NCBI GenBank assembly: GCA_036927565.1 | Contig: JAYESD010000008.1 | Location: 117,951,498 to 118,015,497 of the forward strand | Reading direction: 5' to 3' | Source: Tuctoria greenei | Lineage: Eukaryota; Streptophyta; Magnoliopsida; Poales; Poaceae | DNA length: 64,000 nucleotides | Notes under the pieces: generated by a model | The model's database searches: none | Seen by the model: the letters and a program-made list of their open reading frames with translations, nothing else | What the model was told of the DNA's origin: nothing | In this document: positions 1-10,290 of the stretch, in pieces | How positions within the stretch are numbered: position 1 is the first letter of the stretch | How the letters are laid out: every line of letters starts with the position of its first letter | Program-made: the position numbers and the translations under genes

Positions 1-199
1 ATAACTTAACGTAGTAGTCACCTTCATCGATCGCCCCTATATCAAATTGAAGCAGATCAATACCAAGTAACATGCCTCCAGAACGTCCTCTAGGTTCCTT
101 GTAATGCCACAAATAATCCCTCCCAGCACACAGATTCTTTAAAAAATGCATACTAAAATTTTTTGCACTTGTTTCAGTTAAAGCTATGAAGTTTAAATC
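1..199 (-). pseudogene. LINE endonuclease (EEP) domain, partial
   Basis: The minus strand is open across this stretch and reads as the N-terminal part of a grass L1-type LINE endonuclease. Recognisable pieces are FIALTET, HFLKNLCAGRDYLWHYKEP, RGRSGGMLLGID and FDIGAIDEGDYYVKL, which fit the exonuclease-endonuclease-phosphatase fold that nicks the target DNA for target-primed reverse transcription. It lies directly downstream of the ORF1-like region on the same strand, as expected for this LINE group. The catalytic core and the reverse transcriptase would lie beyond the left edge. Family assignment is from recognised motifs, not a search. No ATG is needed because the domain normally continues a longer polyprotein. 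Confidence 0.75.
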
Positions 200-274
200 C
201 CTTTTTTGTGAGCTCGGAAATGTATCTGTGTTTTTTCAGGTCTTTGAACCTGTTGCAACTTCAAAAAACTCATT

Positions 275-1925
275 TCATTGTAAAACTATTTGTTTGGATT
301 TATTTTTAGACGCAGCGGATAACATGATTGTACGATCAAAATGATCACTATCCATTTCCAGGACCTCCTCCATTACCTCGTGACATAACTGCTTGAGAAT
401 CAAGGTATCGATCACCTCATCCTCATGCAGGCTATTTTCCTCAGCATGTATCGCTTCCAGCTTCGTGTCTATCACACCTCTGCACTGGCTAACCTCGCTA
501 CCTCTTTTTCCTTAAGATCCTTAATAGCACTAACCACAGATTCCTCCCCAATCTGTACCCGAATCCCCACCTCATTCAAATTCAGATTTATGTCATCCGT
601 GCTCATATTTAAAAATGAGTCATCGTTCTCACCTTCATTTCTTGGAGGCTTTAATTTTTTCTGCCCTTGCCATCACATTGTCATCGGTAGTAGCCGCCCT
701 TCTCTCTCTGCTGCGTGTCGCAGAATCCGAAGGTAAGACTTCCGGAATAGCAACCATCTCCTTGAATTTACTTGAATTTAATACATCCGGATCAGTTATG
801 TATTCAAAATGTCTTGTTAATTCCTCAGTGTTCATCGACCCTCAATCTTCCTCTACCTTCCCTTCTGCTGACTTCATGGACTCGTCCCCTTGGGACTGAT
901 TGAAACCTGCATAACCATAACGTTTATTATCACATGATACACATCATGGTTACTGCCCTCTAAATTAAATCAGAAGGTTGTACAACATCAGTAACAACAT
1001 GATTCACTGATGCTACAAGCTCTTTACCTGTTATGTTACCTGTAAGAATATTCTCATAGAGAGTATCATTCTTTGGAATTTCCTCCACATTAAGAGCCTG
1101 TGCCTGAATCACCATTGTTTGAACTTCTCTCATAGGAACTTGTATAGTCTGAAAGTCCCAGTACCCATAGATTCAAAGCCCGACATCTTGCCTTTAGAAT
1201 TACCATTCTTTGGTCCCTTTTTATATCCCATATCTTCTCTGCTGTTATTGCCATTCAGATTATTATCTCCATCCCCATCAAACTCCATCCCCTCAGGTTC
1301 AGGGATGATTTCACCCATGTCATCCTCTACCCAAAATCTTACCTCATAATAAAAGTCACCGATGACCACATTCACCACTTGAGGTATTAAGTTAGGGTCC
1401 AACATACTAACCTGCACCCTGCATCTGTCATAACTTCTCATGTATTCCATATCCACGTCCCTTGTTTTGCCCAGAGTAGACCCAATTGCCCAAAATGATG
1501 AGAAAATCCCTTAATTCACATGGGAGCCCTGTGAATTGTACCCAGACTCTCGGTACCCGTCCTTTGACCTCCGCACCTCCATTCAACTCTTCTATAGTCA
1601 GTATAGCATTATTCTTTTTTGAATGCATGACCCCCCACTTCACCATTCTCATCATTTCTGCCCTTGACGGGAACACTGTCTTGAAAATATTCCTTCCCAT
1701 GTCCGTCACGTGCCTTCTCCATCTTCCTGGATTCAATTGTTCTAATTGTGCAACCACATCTTGAGTTGTTAAAGTTCCATTACTTACTCTGATAATCACT
1801 GTCTTTGATTCATTTTTAGCTTTCTTCTTCGGCGTATGAGGGATGTAAAAGAAACCGATACCTTCCACAGCATAACCACACATCTCTGCATTCTGTCTAA
1901 CTGCACAATATGTAGGACATCTCGA
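275..1925 (-). pseudogene. LINE ORF1-like region (zinc finger plus DUF4283 type), broken
   Basis: Read from about 1925 leftwards, the minus strand encodes the nucleic-acid-binding ORF1-like protein typical of grass LINEs. It has CPTYCAVRQNAEMCGYAV followed by GIGFFYIPHTPKKK, then a DUF4283-like body with FPSRAEMMRMVKWGVMHSKK and VPRVWVQFTGLPCELRDF (1428-1883). After a frameshift near 1450 it continues as VQVSMLDPNLIPQVVNVVIGD (1130-1456). Further open pieces at 635-835 and 275-475 belong to the low-complexity charged linker ahead of the endonuclease. Stops and frameshifts separate the pieces, so it is a pseudogene. The role in the family is RNA binding and assembly of the LINE ribonucleoprotein. 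Confidence 0.72.
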
Positions 1926-2640
1926 CTCACAAGATGATTTTAAAATTAGTTTTAATCACTTGTCAAAATCAACACCACCAACATTTATGTATTACAAGTT
2001 TTCTTTTATTATTTGCAGTTTACAATTAGTTTAGATTTGACATCGAATTTAGTTTCAATTCCTACAAATTTGTGTAATACTGTAAATATTTGTAAATATA
2101 GTTATGATTATGAAAAGTGTTGTATTGCATATATTTGGCAATATTATGATTGAATTGCAATATTTTGGCTAAAATTGAAATTTTGGCCGACTAGATTCAA
2201 GTTTATTCAATCATTAACACTTTGTTCGAAATTCCTTTTGTTCAAGCCATTATTTAAAATTTTGGCTCAAAAGTAATAGAATTTCGTTAACTATATTTCG
2301 AATATTTACGTATACCATCATTTAAGCTAATTTTAAAATTTTGGCTTATGATGAGACTATATGATTACACATAAATAAAAAGAGATTTGATTTATCTTAA
2401 TTAAGCGATTTAGTTATATTTGGCTTAATACAAACATGAATCATCTCTACATACAATCTATATGCTTCATTTTTATTCGGCCATTTGTTTTTTACAAGTT
2501 GGCCATATTGATAATAATTATACCGTGAATTATTCTTTTTGCTAAGCCATTTTTTTAAAATTTCTATGTGCTTATTCATTATGATTAATGCACTTATTAC
2601 AGCACCACCATGATGATTTTATTAATAAAATCTCTAGTTT
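1926..2640. other. AT-rich intergenic spacer
   Basis: This 0.7-kb AT-rich stretch lies between the 5' side of the left LINE and the copia gag. I see no convincing coding potential, LTR end or primer-binding site. A 60-codon frame on the minus strand (2397-2579) is lysine/asparagine-rich, as random AT-rich DNA would be. A canonical copia primer site (TGGTATCAGAG) is absent, so the 5' LTR of the next element appears to be missing or unrecognisable. Confidence 0.5.
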
Positions 2641-2657
2641 CCTATATGTAGGAATCA

Positions 2658-3470
2658 ATGGCTCGCGAGTTTGAAGAACTTGCTCTTGATGGTGAGAACT
2701 ACCTTACATGGGCTCTTGACGTCAAGATAAGCTTGGCTTTTCGTGGGATTAAGCCTGCACTTACTCCTCCTGCACAAAGAGATGCAACATTTCGGGATAC
2801 ATACAAGTACCAAACACTTTACATCATCCGGAACCACCTCCATTCCGATTAAAAATCGGAATATGTTATGAAGGAAGAACATCATAGTCTTTGGATGGTA
2901 TTAAAAGGTCATCATGAACATCAAAAGGCGATATTATTGTCTGAGGCCAATCATGAATGTACTCAACTTCGTCTTCGAGACTTTAAGTCCATAGAATACT
3001 TTAACCATGTTGTTTATAAGGTATGTACCAAATTAAGGTTTTTGAGAAAGAACCATCAGAAAAGGATAAAATTGAGAAGACACTTCAAACTATGCTCCCT
3101 TCTCATCGGGTCTTACAACATCAATATCGGGCTCGCAACTACCAACAATACGCTGACCTCATTCGTGATTTACTTCAAGCAAAGAAGCATGATGAACTTA
3201 CTATTAAGAATCATCACCAACGTTGTGTTGGGGCTGCTCCTCTTCCTAAAATTCATCATAATAAGAAGAAAGCAAATGCTTCTAAGAATTTCAATTCTAA
3301 GAAGAATGGTAGATCTGCTAGAAGCCGCCGTAGAAGGCGGAAGAATAAGAAATTTTCAAAGACAATGAAAAAGAATGATACTTCCTTCAAAGGTAAAAAT
3401 GTGTAGTGTAAGCCATGTGGCACTTATAAGCATACTGCTGACAAGTGCCGCACTCCAAAACACCTTGTGG
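2658..3470 (+). pseudogene. copia gag with CCHC zinc knuckle
   Basis: The frame opens with MAREFEELALDGENYLTWAL, the usual start of grass copia gag proteins, continues through IIRNHLHSD, and after a stop resumes at about 2868 with SLWMVLKGHHEHQKAILL. A second frameshift near 3020 shifts it to a lysine-rich basic region (about 3250-3390). At 3407-3448 there is a perfect CX2CX4HX4C zinc knuckle (C-KP-C-GTYK-H-TADK-C), the RNA-binding nucleocapsid motif. It would form the virus-like particle and package element RNA. Several stops and at least two frameshifts make it non-functional. Confidence 0.78.
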
Positions 3471-3849
3471 CTTTGTAGCAGAAATCACTGGGAAAAGACA
3501 AGAAAGCTCAAGAATCGGGAAATGAGTATGAAACTCATTTTACAATCCCTACAAAGCCAACATTTGAAGCTGGTTATTCAAGCAAGGATGTGGAAACTCC
3601 TGGCAATAACGAGCCAACATTAAGTGTTAATGACTACATGGACATGGACAATGGTATGGTTGAATACAAATCGAACAATATGCTCGACGATCTCATATAG
3701 ATCGCTTACTATAGATATTTGTAAATACTGTAATCTATGTACAAAGTGTGTTGTAATGAACATAAATGTTATTTTGTATTAGAGTTATGTAAATATATGT
3801 TTCAATACAATTAATTGATTTATTGCAATTCTTAATTGTTAGATCTCAC
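3471..3849 (+). other. gag-pol junction of the copia element, no open frame
   Basis: This interval between the zinc knuckle and the protease region has one residual open stretch at its start (to 3623) and then an AT-rich, stop-dense part (3690-3849). It corresponds to the region between nucleocapsid and protease in copia elements. I see nothing else in it. Confidence 0.4.
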
Positions 3850-5231
3850 GGGAAGTTAAGATAGAAGAAGAAATGTGCCTTGTGGATAGTTGCACCAAAA
3901 ACTGTATACTTGGGGAAATAAAATATTTTCAGACCCTAACTAGAAGGCCAGAAAATGTTTTAACCATCGCTGGACACGATGCAATAATAGTTGGCTCCGA
4001 TCGAACCACTATAATGTTTCCTAATGGGATACATGTTATGATTGAGGATGCTTTGTTGTATCCCAATTCTACTCGTACTCTCATAAGTTTTAGAGATATC
4101 TGGAAAAAGGGTTACATATATGTACCCATGAAGATAATAAAGATTAATTTCTCCTTATTTCTAATAATTCAGGATATGGCCATGAAGTTCTAGAAAGAAT
4201 TCTTTCTAATCCATCTGGATTGTATTATACATACATCAAATCCATACCATATGTTGCACACAAGGTGATTTTCTAGAATTTTGATACATTCAAAACATGG
4301 CATACACGCCTAGGTCACCCTGGAATAGGGATGATGTGAAAAATTATTGGTAATTGCACGGGCCATGAATTAAATAATGCAAAATTTTCAAAATCTAATG
4401 ATTTTGTGTGCACTTCATATGCTATGGGTAAGTTGATCTTGCAGTCTTCTCCCCTTAAGATCCATGCTGAACCATTAAAGTTTCTTGAACATATTCAAAG
4501 AGACATTTGTGGTCCCATACAACCTATATGTGGTCCATTTAGACATTTCATAGTATTAATTGACGCATCTACTAGATGGTCACATGTGTGTTTATTACCT
4601 ACATGTAACCATGTTTTCGCTAAATTTATGATACAAATCATAAGATTAAAGGCAAATTATCCAGAACATAGTATCCACATGGACAATGCTGCTGAATTTA
4701 CATCTCAAGCCTTCAATGATTATTGTATGGCTCAAGGTATTGAAGTACAACATTTTTTTCCATATGTATACACACAAAATGATTTGGCAGAATCTCTCAT
4801 AAAGAGAGTAAAACTCATAGCTAGGCCATTATTGCAAGGATGCAATTTACCAATATCTTGTTAGGGTCATGCAGTATTACACGCTATTAATCTTCTACAA
4901 CTATATCCAACTGCATATCATACCACCTCCCCGCTCCATCTTGTGCGTGGAGATCAACCAAATATCTCCATATGCGGAAATTTGGATGTGTAGTGTACAC
5001 ACCAATTTCACTACCTAAGCGGACCTCTATGGGCCTCATAGAAAATTGGGGATCTATGTGGGATTTCAATCCCCGTCCATCTTAAAATATTTGGAGCCTT
5101 TAACAGGTGATTTATTCATGACCCGATTTGCTGATTGTATTTTTAATGAGGATCATTTCCCAGCTTTAGGGGAGATAATAAATTTATCAATGAAAGCCGC
5201 AAAATTATTTGGGATGATAAGTCCATCCTAA
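3850..5231 (+). pseudogene. copia protease, GAG-pre-integrase and integrase remnants
   Basis: At 3873 the frame reads LVDSCTKNCILGE and later RPENVLTIAGHDAIIVG and LYPNSTRTLISFRDI, matching the copia aspartic-protease region. Its catalytic motif is altered: VDSCTKN stands where DSGAT-like residues are expected. At about 4290-4330 WHTRLGHPGIGMM marks the GAG-pre-integrase zinc-binding domain. From 4406 to 4863 the integrase core is visible: IQRDICGPIQP holds the first catalytic Asp, HMDNAAEFTS the second, and QNDLAESLIKRVK the Glu. Residual C-terminal integrase sequence (VGFQSPSILKYLEPLTGDLF) lies at 5046-5231. Stops and frameshifts interrupt every section. Confidence 0.75.
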
Positions 5232-5790
5232 CCTCTGATCCATGTACAAAGGAAATTGAACTTCAAGTTCAGAAAATTATTGAGTTACAACGAATTGCTA
5301 GTAACATGCCAGATGCATTTACTGATTATAAAAGTGTCACAAAGTCTTTAAATTCTGCTGTTAATGTGCCATGTAGAGTGGAGGTAACAATAAAAACTAC
5401 TCCACCTCCAAAAAGGGGGAGAGCAATTCAGCAGAAAGATGCTTCAAATAAGCACCCAAAGACTATGAGGACAAAATCTTCCTCAAATCAAGTAAATGCA
5501 AGTCAACAAAACATTGAAGGACACCCATTGGATGTGATAAATCCAAGACTTAGCCCTCAAATGTGCACTATAGAGCAGGCTGGAGAATCAGAAGATCCTA
5601 ACACTCACATGTTGGGAAATCATGTTGAGTTACACGGGGTAAAAGAAATTTCCATAAATTATACTAGTTTCGGAGAATTGCTTGACCGTAGTACACCAGT
5701 TGTCAACTCATGCTTTTCAACAAAGATAGTTGATACTCTCAATGATCCTGATCCTAAGACCATTGCAGAGTGTAAACAACACTCGGACTA
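5232..5790 (+). pseudogene. copia integrase-RT linker region
   Basis: An open stretch of about 160 codons (5306-5791) is rich in Lys, Thr, Pro and Ser and ends with DPDPKTIAECKQHSD, the kind of sequence that immediately precedes the copia reverse transcriptase. It is the variable, probably disordered linker between integrase and RT and has no catalytic motif. It is interrupted from the RT by a TAG at about 5789. Confidence 0.6.
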
Positions 5791-6513
5791 GATCAAATGG
5801 AGAGATGCTATCAAGACATAACTTCACTCACTAAAAAAGAGAGAGGTATTCGGTAATGTAATACCTACACCTCCTAGAACCTATCATGTCGGGTTCAAAT
5901 GGGTTTTTGTTCAGAAACGAAATGAAAACAATGAGGTTGTGAGATACAAGGCAAGCCTAGCTGCACAAGAGTTCATGCAAATACTCGGTATTGATTTTAA
6001 TGAGATATATATTCTCCGGTAATGAATGGAATAACTTTCTGATATCTTATATCACTGGAAATACAAAAACATTTATCTTTGCAGTTGATGGATATCGTGA
6101 CTACATACTTATATGGGTCACTAGATTCAGAAATATACATAAAAGTTCCTGATGGGATACCTGTAACGAATATAAATGTAGGACGCAACATGTACTGTGT
6201 CAAGCTCAACAAGTCATTATATGGCTTAAAACAGTCTGGAAGGATGTTGTATAACCGACTGAAGGAGTTCCTTCTAAACAAAGGCTACTCTACTAATGAT
6301 GATTGTCCTTGTGTCTTAATACGTAAATCCTTAACTGGACTTTGCATAATTTCAGTATATGTTGATGATTTAAATATCATTGGCACTGAGCTTGATATTA
6401 ATGAAGCTCACAATCATCTAAAGATGGAATTCGAGATGAAGGATTTAGGAAAAACTAAATTTTGCTTAGGTTTACAACTAGAGCACCTTCAAACGAGCAT
6501 TCTCGTACATTAA
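5791..6513 (+). pseudogene. copia reverse transcriptase, broken
   Basis: The RT begins with IKWRDAIKT and includes GFKWVFVQKRN, then a break, then LMDIVTTYLYGSLDSEIYIK (6079 onward) and LNKSLYGLKQSGRMLYNRL. The catalytic YVDD box is intact within SVYVDDLNIIGT near 6360. The downstream thumb motif FEMKDLGKTKFCLGLQLE is also readable, ending at a stop at 6513. The function would be copying element RNA to DNA in the cytoplasmic particle. The 5' part (5791-6078) is split by stops, so no full enzyme can be made. Confidence 0.8.
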
Positions 6514-7370
6514 TCGACTTATGTCCAAAAGGTATTGGAGAAATTCAATATGGACAAATCCTATCCATCTAAAACTCCTATGGTCGTAAAAGCCTTAGAA
6601 AAGGATACAAATCCATTTCGGCCACGCCAATAAGGAGAAGAGCTATTGGATTCTGAATATCCATACCTAAGTGCCATTAGAGCACTTATGTATCTTGCAA
6701 ATAATACAAGACTCTGTATTGCATTTGCAGTAAATCTACTATCAAGATATAGTGTCGCTCCAACCATGCGTCACTCGAAAGGAGTTAAAGATGTTTTTAG
6801 ATAACTTAAAGGCACAACGGATCTAGGTATTTTTCTTTAATAAAAACCAAGATCTTAACCTTATTGGCTATGCCGATGATGGGTATTTAAGTGATCCCCA
6901 TAATGGTAAATCAAAGACATGATTTGTGTTTTTACACGGACGGACGACAATTTCGCGAAAGTCTTCTAAACAGACTCTAATTGCTACGTCTTCTAATCAC
7001 TCCGAAATCATAGCATTATATGAAGTCGCACGTGAGTGTCCATGACTACGTAGAGTGATTAACCATATTCAAGTCTCATGTGGCATTAGACCCATTGAGT
7101 CACCTACCATTATCTATGAAGATAATGTAGCTTGCATTGCTCAGATGCAGTCAGGTTATGTGAAAACTAATGTTACTAAACATATAACACCTAAACTCTT
7201 TTATCCACATGACCTTCAAGTAAATGGAGAAATTAGTCTCCAACAAACAAAGTATTTGATAATTTAGCTGATTTATTCACTAAGTCTCTAGCATACTTCA
7301 CATTTTCTAAATGTTTGGATGGTATAGGTATGCGTAGACTTATAGATTTACAAGGTTTAGGGGAGCATTA
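6514..7370 (+). pseudogene. copia RNase H region, broken
   Basis: Downstream of RT, YLSAIRALMYLANNTRLCIA and FAVNLLSRYSVAPTMRH are readable across 6650-6800, the standard copia RT-RNase H connection. After further breaks, IYEDNVACIAQMQSGY and TNVTKHITPKLFY (7055-7267) give the RNase H C-terminal half. The trailing FTKSL and GIGMRRL-like residues to about 7370 end the polyprotein just before a purine-rich tract. The frame has multiple stops. Confidence 0.75.
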
Positions 7371-7929
7371 TCATTGAGCTTCATGACTATTGCATAAAAT
7401 CGTACACTTATTCTTATGTGAGTTTTCACTTTTAAAAGTTTTCTCACAATAAGTTAATGAGGCAATGAGAATGCAAGATAATGTCAGTTTTCTTATTTTC
7501 CCCACGGGAGTTTTTATATGAAAACAAATATATATGACATTTAAATGTTGTGTTTTCTCCTGTTTTAACAATATTTTCAAGAGTTTTTATAAGAGCATTC
7601 AATTATATATATCTTCAGATTTTTCCCACTGGGTTTTTTAAAGATAGTTCATTCAACAAAGAGGTCAAGTGCTCAAGGGGAGTAATACAAAACATTTTTG
7701 ACATGTGATCACTTGTCCACGGCAACAACCACCGCGCCAAGCCTCCTCCCTGGACGGTCGCATCCTTCCTATTGTGCCTCCTCGCAATGTATAAAAGCAA
7801 AGAAATGAATGAATGAATTACAGTTGAATCATTTGCAATTGTGTCTCTCAATTTCCTCTTTACTGTTCAATTAGTATTCAACACTCCGCACGCATCGCGA
7901 CGGCTTCGCCAATCACATCTACACTGCGC
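7371..7929 (+). other. copia 3' noncoding region and candidate short 3' LTR
   Basis: No gene is visible. A purine-rich tract (CAAGGGGAG, about 7673-7681) is followed by a roughly 200-bp segment with a TATAAAAG box near 7790 that ends in AACA near 7882. That is a reasonable but unproven short 3' LTR. Two short near-repeats, CCCCACGGGAG near 7500 and CCCACTGGG near 7625, lie upstream. Without a 5' partner the LTR boundaries cannot be confirmed. Confidence 0.35.
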
Positions 7930-8460
7930 TACTTTTTTCTCGAAAACCCGCAGGTACTGTGATTTTAAATAAGAAGAAAAAGAAAAATAAGTTTGGTTAC
8001 ATGCACAAGCCATGCAGATCCCTCAATTGAGAGAGGAAAAAAAGAGATTACAATGTGCTACTGCCAACAGTTCATAGAGCAGAGCAGCTCCTTTTTAAAA
8101 AGCAGCTCGCGCCCTTAGTGATCCCAACTGCTTCGCTCCTACTGCAATCCAAAGGTCTGCTTGTTCAATAAGATCGGCATGGATCCTAAAAATGGTCTTC
8201 TCCTTTCCTTCAAAAATACATGCATTTCTTTCCTTCTAGATTATCCAGCAAGCAAGAATAATCAGTGAGAAGAGACCCTCTGCTTCATCTCTCAGCCTCC
8301 TCTCAGAAAGACTAAGGAACCATTGTGCAACTTCATCATGTGTATCCCAAGTTGATGGAACAAGTTCTCAAACACCAAACATATCTGCCACTGATTCCCA
8401 AATCCAATGTGATATCAGACATTCTATGAAGAGATGCATACTTATTTCTAAATTCCGGTG
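7930..8460 (-). pseudogene. LINE 3' end (zf-RVT and C-terminal region), downstream part
   Basis: Read on the minus strand from 8460 leftwards: RNLEISMHLFIECLISHWIW, ESVADMFGV, VPSTWDTHDEVAQWFLSL, then LFSLIILACWII, a nonsense codon, and KERNACIFEGKEKTIFRI. This is the C-terminal zinc-binding (zf-RVT) and tail region of a grass L1 LINE ORF2, with the HX4C half of the zinc site (H-LFIE-C). It continues directly into 25548-26010 if the CACTA transposon and one 3-bp duplication are removed. The 3' tail runs AT-rich to about 7930. Stops at the Gly-Val end and at W-to-TAG show decay. Confidence 0.75.
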
Positions 8461-8473
8461 CACTACGTAAGAA
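8461..8473 (+). repeat. CACTA left terminal inverted repeat
   Basis: CACTACGTAAGAA, 13 bp, perfectly inverted relative to 25532-25544. It is preceded by the GTG target duplication (8458-8460). CACTA-class transposases bind and cleave at such ends. Confidence 0.95.
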
Positions 8474-9120
8474 AGGCTCATACGATACGGGCCCGGACGA
8501 AGAAGGGAGACGAACAAACTGTGCGTCTCTGTCGTCGCGTCTCGCATTACGTTGGCATCAGAGACGGGCTTCAAGGCACGTCGCCGATCGAACTAGGTGC
8601 GAGACACACTCAAAAGAAGCGTGTCTCCTTTCTTTTTTTTCATAACAGACGATCTTTACGGTGTCATTGGAGACACTGCTGGCGCGCGTCGCTCACCAGC
8701 TTACAAGCGTGACAGGCCTTACAAAGCACGTCGCAGATATATTGACTAATCTGAGACGCTCTATTATGTAGCATGTCGCTGATTCATTAACTTATGTGAG
8801 ACGGGCTTTATAGAAGCTTGTCTCCTTTATGTAGGTTATCCGATACACTCTCTTCTACAGCTCGTCGCGAATTGTTTACAGATATTATTATTAGGAGCTA
8901 GCCGGGATTTGGCAGCTGTATTACCAGTGTCAGCAACATACTGTTAATGAACATATGTATAGCCAAAATTATCACATGTTAAATTATAATGACCAATCAA
9001 ATATTACCAAAGTGTCAATCGTGGTTATCAACTATACTAATTACACAACAAAGACTGTTCATCCTGATTACAATGTAACTAATTACACACATTATAACTG
9101 TCATCATTAATCCTGTATAT
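8474..9120. repeat. CACTA left subterminal repeat region
   Basis: From 8474 to about 8880 the motif GAGACG/CGTCTC and near variants recur on both strands every 20-50 bp (for example near 8511, 8523, 8539, 8560, 8596, 8617, 8668, 8797). These subterminal arrays are the usual binding sites for the second CACTA protein. 8890-9120 is AT-rich with no coding signal. Confidence 0.75.
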
Positions 9121-9205
9121 CATAATGAAAATTTTCCCGATCAATGACTTCATTGACGATGAGCCTTCATAGCCTCTAATGCTCCGACTGAGACATCTTA
9201 AAATT
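9121..9205. repeat. Dispersed direct repeat, copy 1, inside the CACTA
   Basis: This segment resembles 9651-9725. Both contain ATCAATGACTTCATT followed by ACGATGAGCCTTCAT, then a diverged CATC-TCAAATTC block. Copy 1 has an extra 20-odd bases in its middle. The two copies bracket the Argonaute fragment. I could not assign a protein to either copy in any frame. Confidence 0.6.
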
Positions 9206-9285
9206 CTACTGTAATAAACACAAGAACAAATTGGTATACAATTGTAATAAATATAAGAACTGTTAGTGAATGGAGAACAGAGCTT

Positions 9286-9545
9286 ACTTGTAGCACATGC
9301 AGTTGGTGAGCATCTGCAAGGCATCAGCAGAGAAATTGTTCTCATGGTAAAGGACATGGTACTGAGCTGGTTTGCTTGTCCCCTAAAAAACTAACAATTT
9401 ACATTCCATTGATGCTTTTATAGAATGATATCAAAAACTCATGGGAGAAACACCAATTACGTCATAGGTACCTTGATTCCAGCATGGCCGCAGAGGTAGA
9501 AATCAAACTCAGTTGGATGGCAAATGCTAGTGTCAACCACAGTTC
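9286..9545 (-). pseudogene. AGO: Captured Argonaute gene fragment (PIWI domain, two exons and one intron)
   Basis: On the minus strand, 9545-9472 reads GTVVDTSICHPTEFDFYL then CGHAGIK. After a splice donor (AAG|GTACC) and a 3' splice site ending in TTTTTTAG, 9382-9286 reads GTSKPAQ, YHVLYHENNFSADALQML and TNCMCYK, ending at a GTAAGC donor. This is the conserved end of the plant Argonaute PIWI domain, the small-RNA-guided slicer fold; the family pattern is GTVVD, HPTEFDFYLCSHAGIQ, GTSRP, YHVLWDEN. Exon edges are phase-consistent with Argonaute genes, so genomic DNA rather than cDNA was captured. The position after PA is Gln where active Argonautes usually have His. It is a fragment, not a functional protein. 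It lies on the same strand as the UBC9-like fragment in the same transposon. Confidence 0.88.
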
Positions 9546-9650
9546 CTGCAGTTTCAAGGGTTTGCGAATCAGAATTAATTATACATTGATAGTCCAAACA
9601 AATACATTACTTCTACATTTGATATAAACAAGGAAGATGAATGTATACCG

Positions 9651-9725
9651 TAATGAAATTTTTCCCTTTGGATCAATGACTTCATTAACGATGAGCCTTC
9701 ATTGGACATCCTCAAATTCAATAAA
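9651..9725. repeat. Dispersed direct repeat, copy 2, inside the CACTA
   Basis: Partner of 9121-9205, about 530 bp away in the same orientation, with the shared core ACGATGAGCCTTCATTG. It lies immediately upstream (in minus-strand sense) of the Argonaute exons. Origin unknown; it may be captured host sequence or a duplication made during capture. Confidence 0.6.
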
Positions 9726-9734
9726 ATCACTGGA

Positions 9735-10165
9735 ATGCACGCTCTGAGGGCAGGGTCGAGGCGGCGGCGTGCTTAGGGGACAGGGGACACGGCAGCGTGC
9801 TCCAAGACGAGCTGGCGGAGGCACCGGAGTGGCGGTTCCTCAACTCTCTGATGACAACAGGTCGGCATGCTCCGGGAACAGAGAGAACATACCGATTATC
9901 GAGGTCGGGGTCAAGGCGGCGGCATGCTCCGGGGACACGGGACGAGGCGGCGTGCTCCAGCATGCTCAACTCACTGATGACGAAGGTCGGGGTTGACGGC
10001 GCGGTAGGGGTCGACGCCGGCAGTGCGACAATGACAAAGAGCGAGTTGAGAAAGAGGGACGGCGGCAGCGTGCTCCGGGGACAGGGGACAAGGCAGCGTG
10101 CTCCAACGTGCTCAACTCTCTGATGACGCAAGGTTAAGGTCGAAGGCGGCGGCGTGCTCAGGATC
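9735..10165. repeat. GC-rich imperfect tandem repeat in the CACTA
   Basis: Several irregular units share GGCGGCGGCGTGCTC, GGGGACAGGGGACA and GTGCTCAACTCTCTGATGAC. They recur near 9755, 9845, 9925, 9965, 10065 and 10110. Long open frames on both strands here are by-products of the GC-rich repeat and show no domain. It looks like internal CACTA repeat sequence rather than a gene. Confidence 0.65.
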
Positions 10166-10290
10166 TGCGATTTATAGGTCGAGAGAGCGCGTAATAGCTA
10201 AAAATTTTTGCAAAATGTTGGGAGTGGGATAGAGCGCGCGAGGGATAAAAATTTTCGGAGTAATCGGAGACGTGCCAGAGTAAATCGTGT

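Larger units (their letters stand above)
2641..7882 (+). mobile_element. Ty1-copia LTR retrotransposon, decayed, 5' LTR not found
   Basis: The plus strand carries copia domains in the diagnostic order gag, protease, integrase, reverse transcriptase, RNase H (integrase before RT separates copia from gypsy). The frame is broken many times by stops and short indels, so no protein product is expected. A purine-rich run followed by a 200-bp stretch with a TATAAAAG box (about 7790) sits downstream, consistent with a short 3' LTR at roughly 7680-7882, but no matching 5' LTR was found near 2600. The element therefore looks 5'-truncated, or its 5' LTR was deleted. Confidence 0.8.

Noticed and set aside
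2397..2579. 60-codon minus-strand frame in AT-rich spacer
   Set aside because: Lys/Asn/Tyr-rich random composition, no homology pattern, no neighbours on that strand.
9727..10131. Overlapping open frames of 75-134 codons on both strands
   Set aside because: They follow the GC-rich tandem repeat of the CACTA. Composition is repetitive Pro/Ser/Arg/Ala with no domain, and frames exist on both strands as expected in GC-rich repeats.
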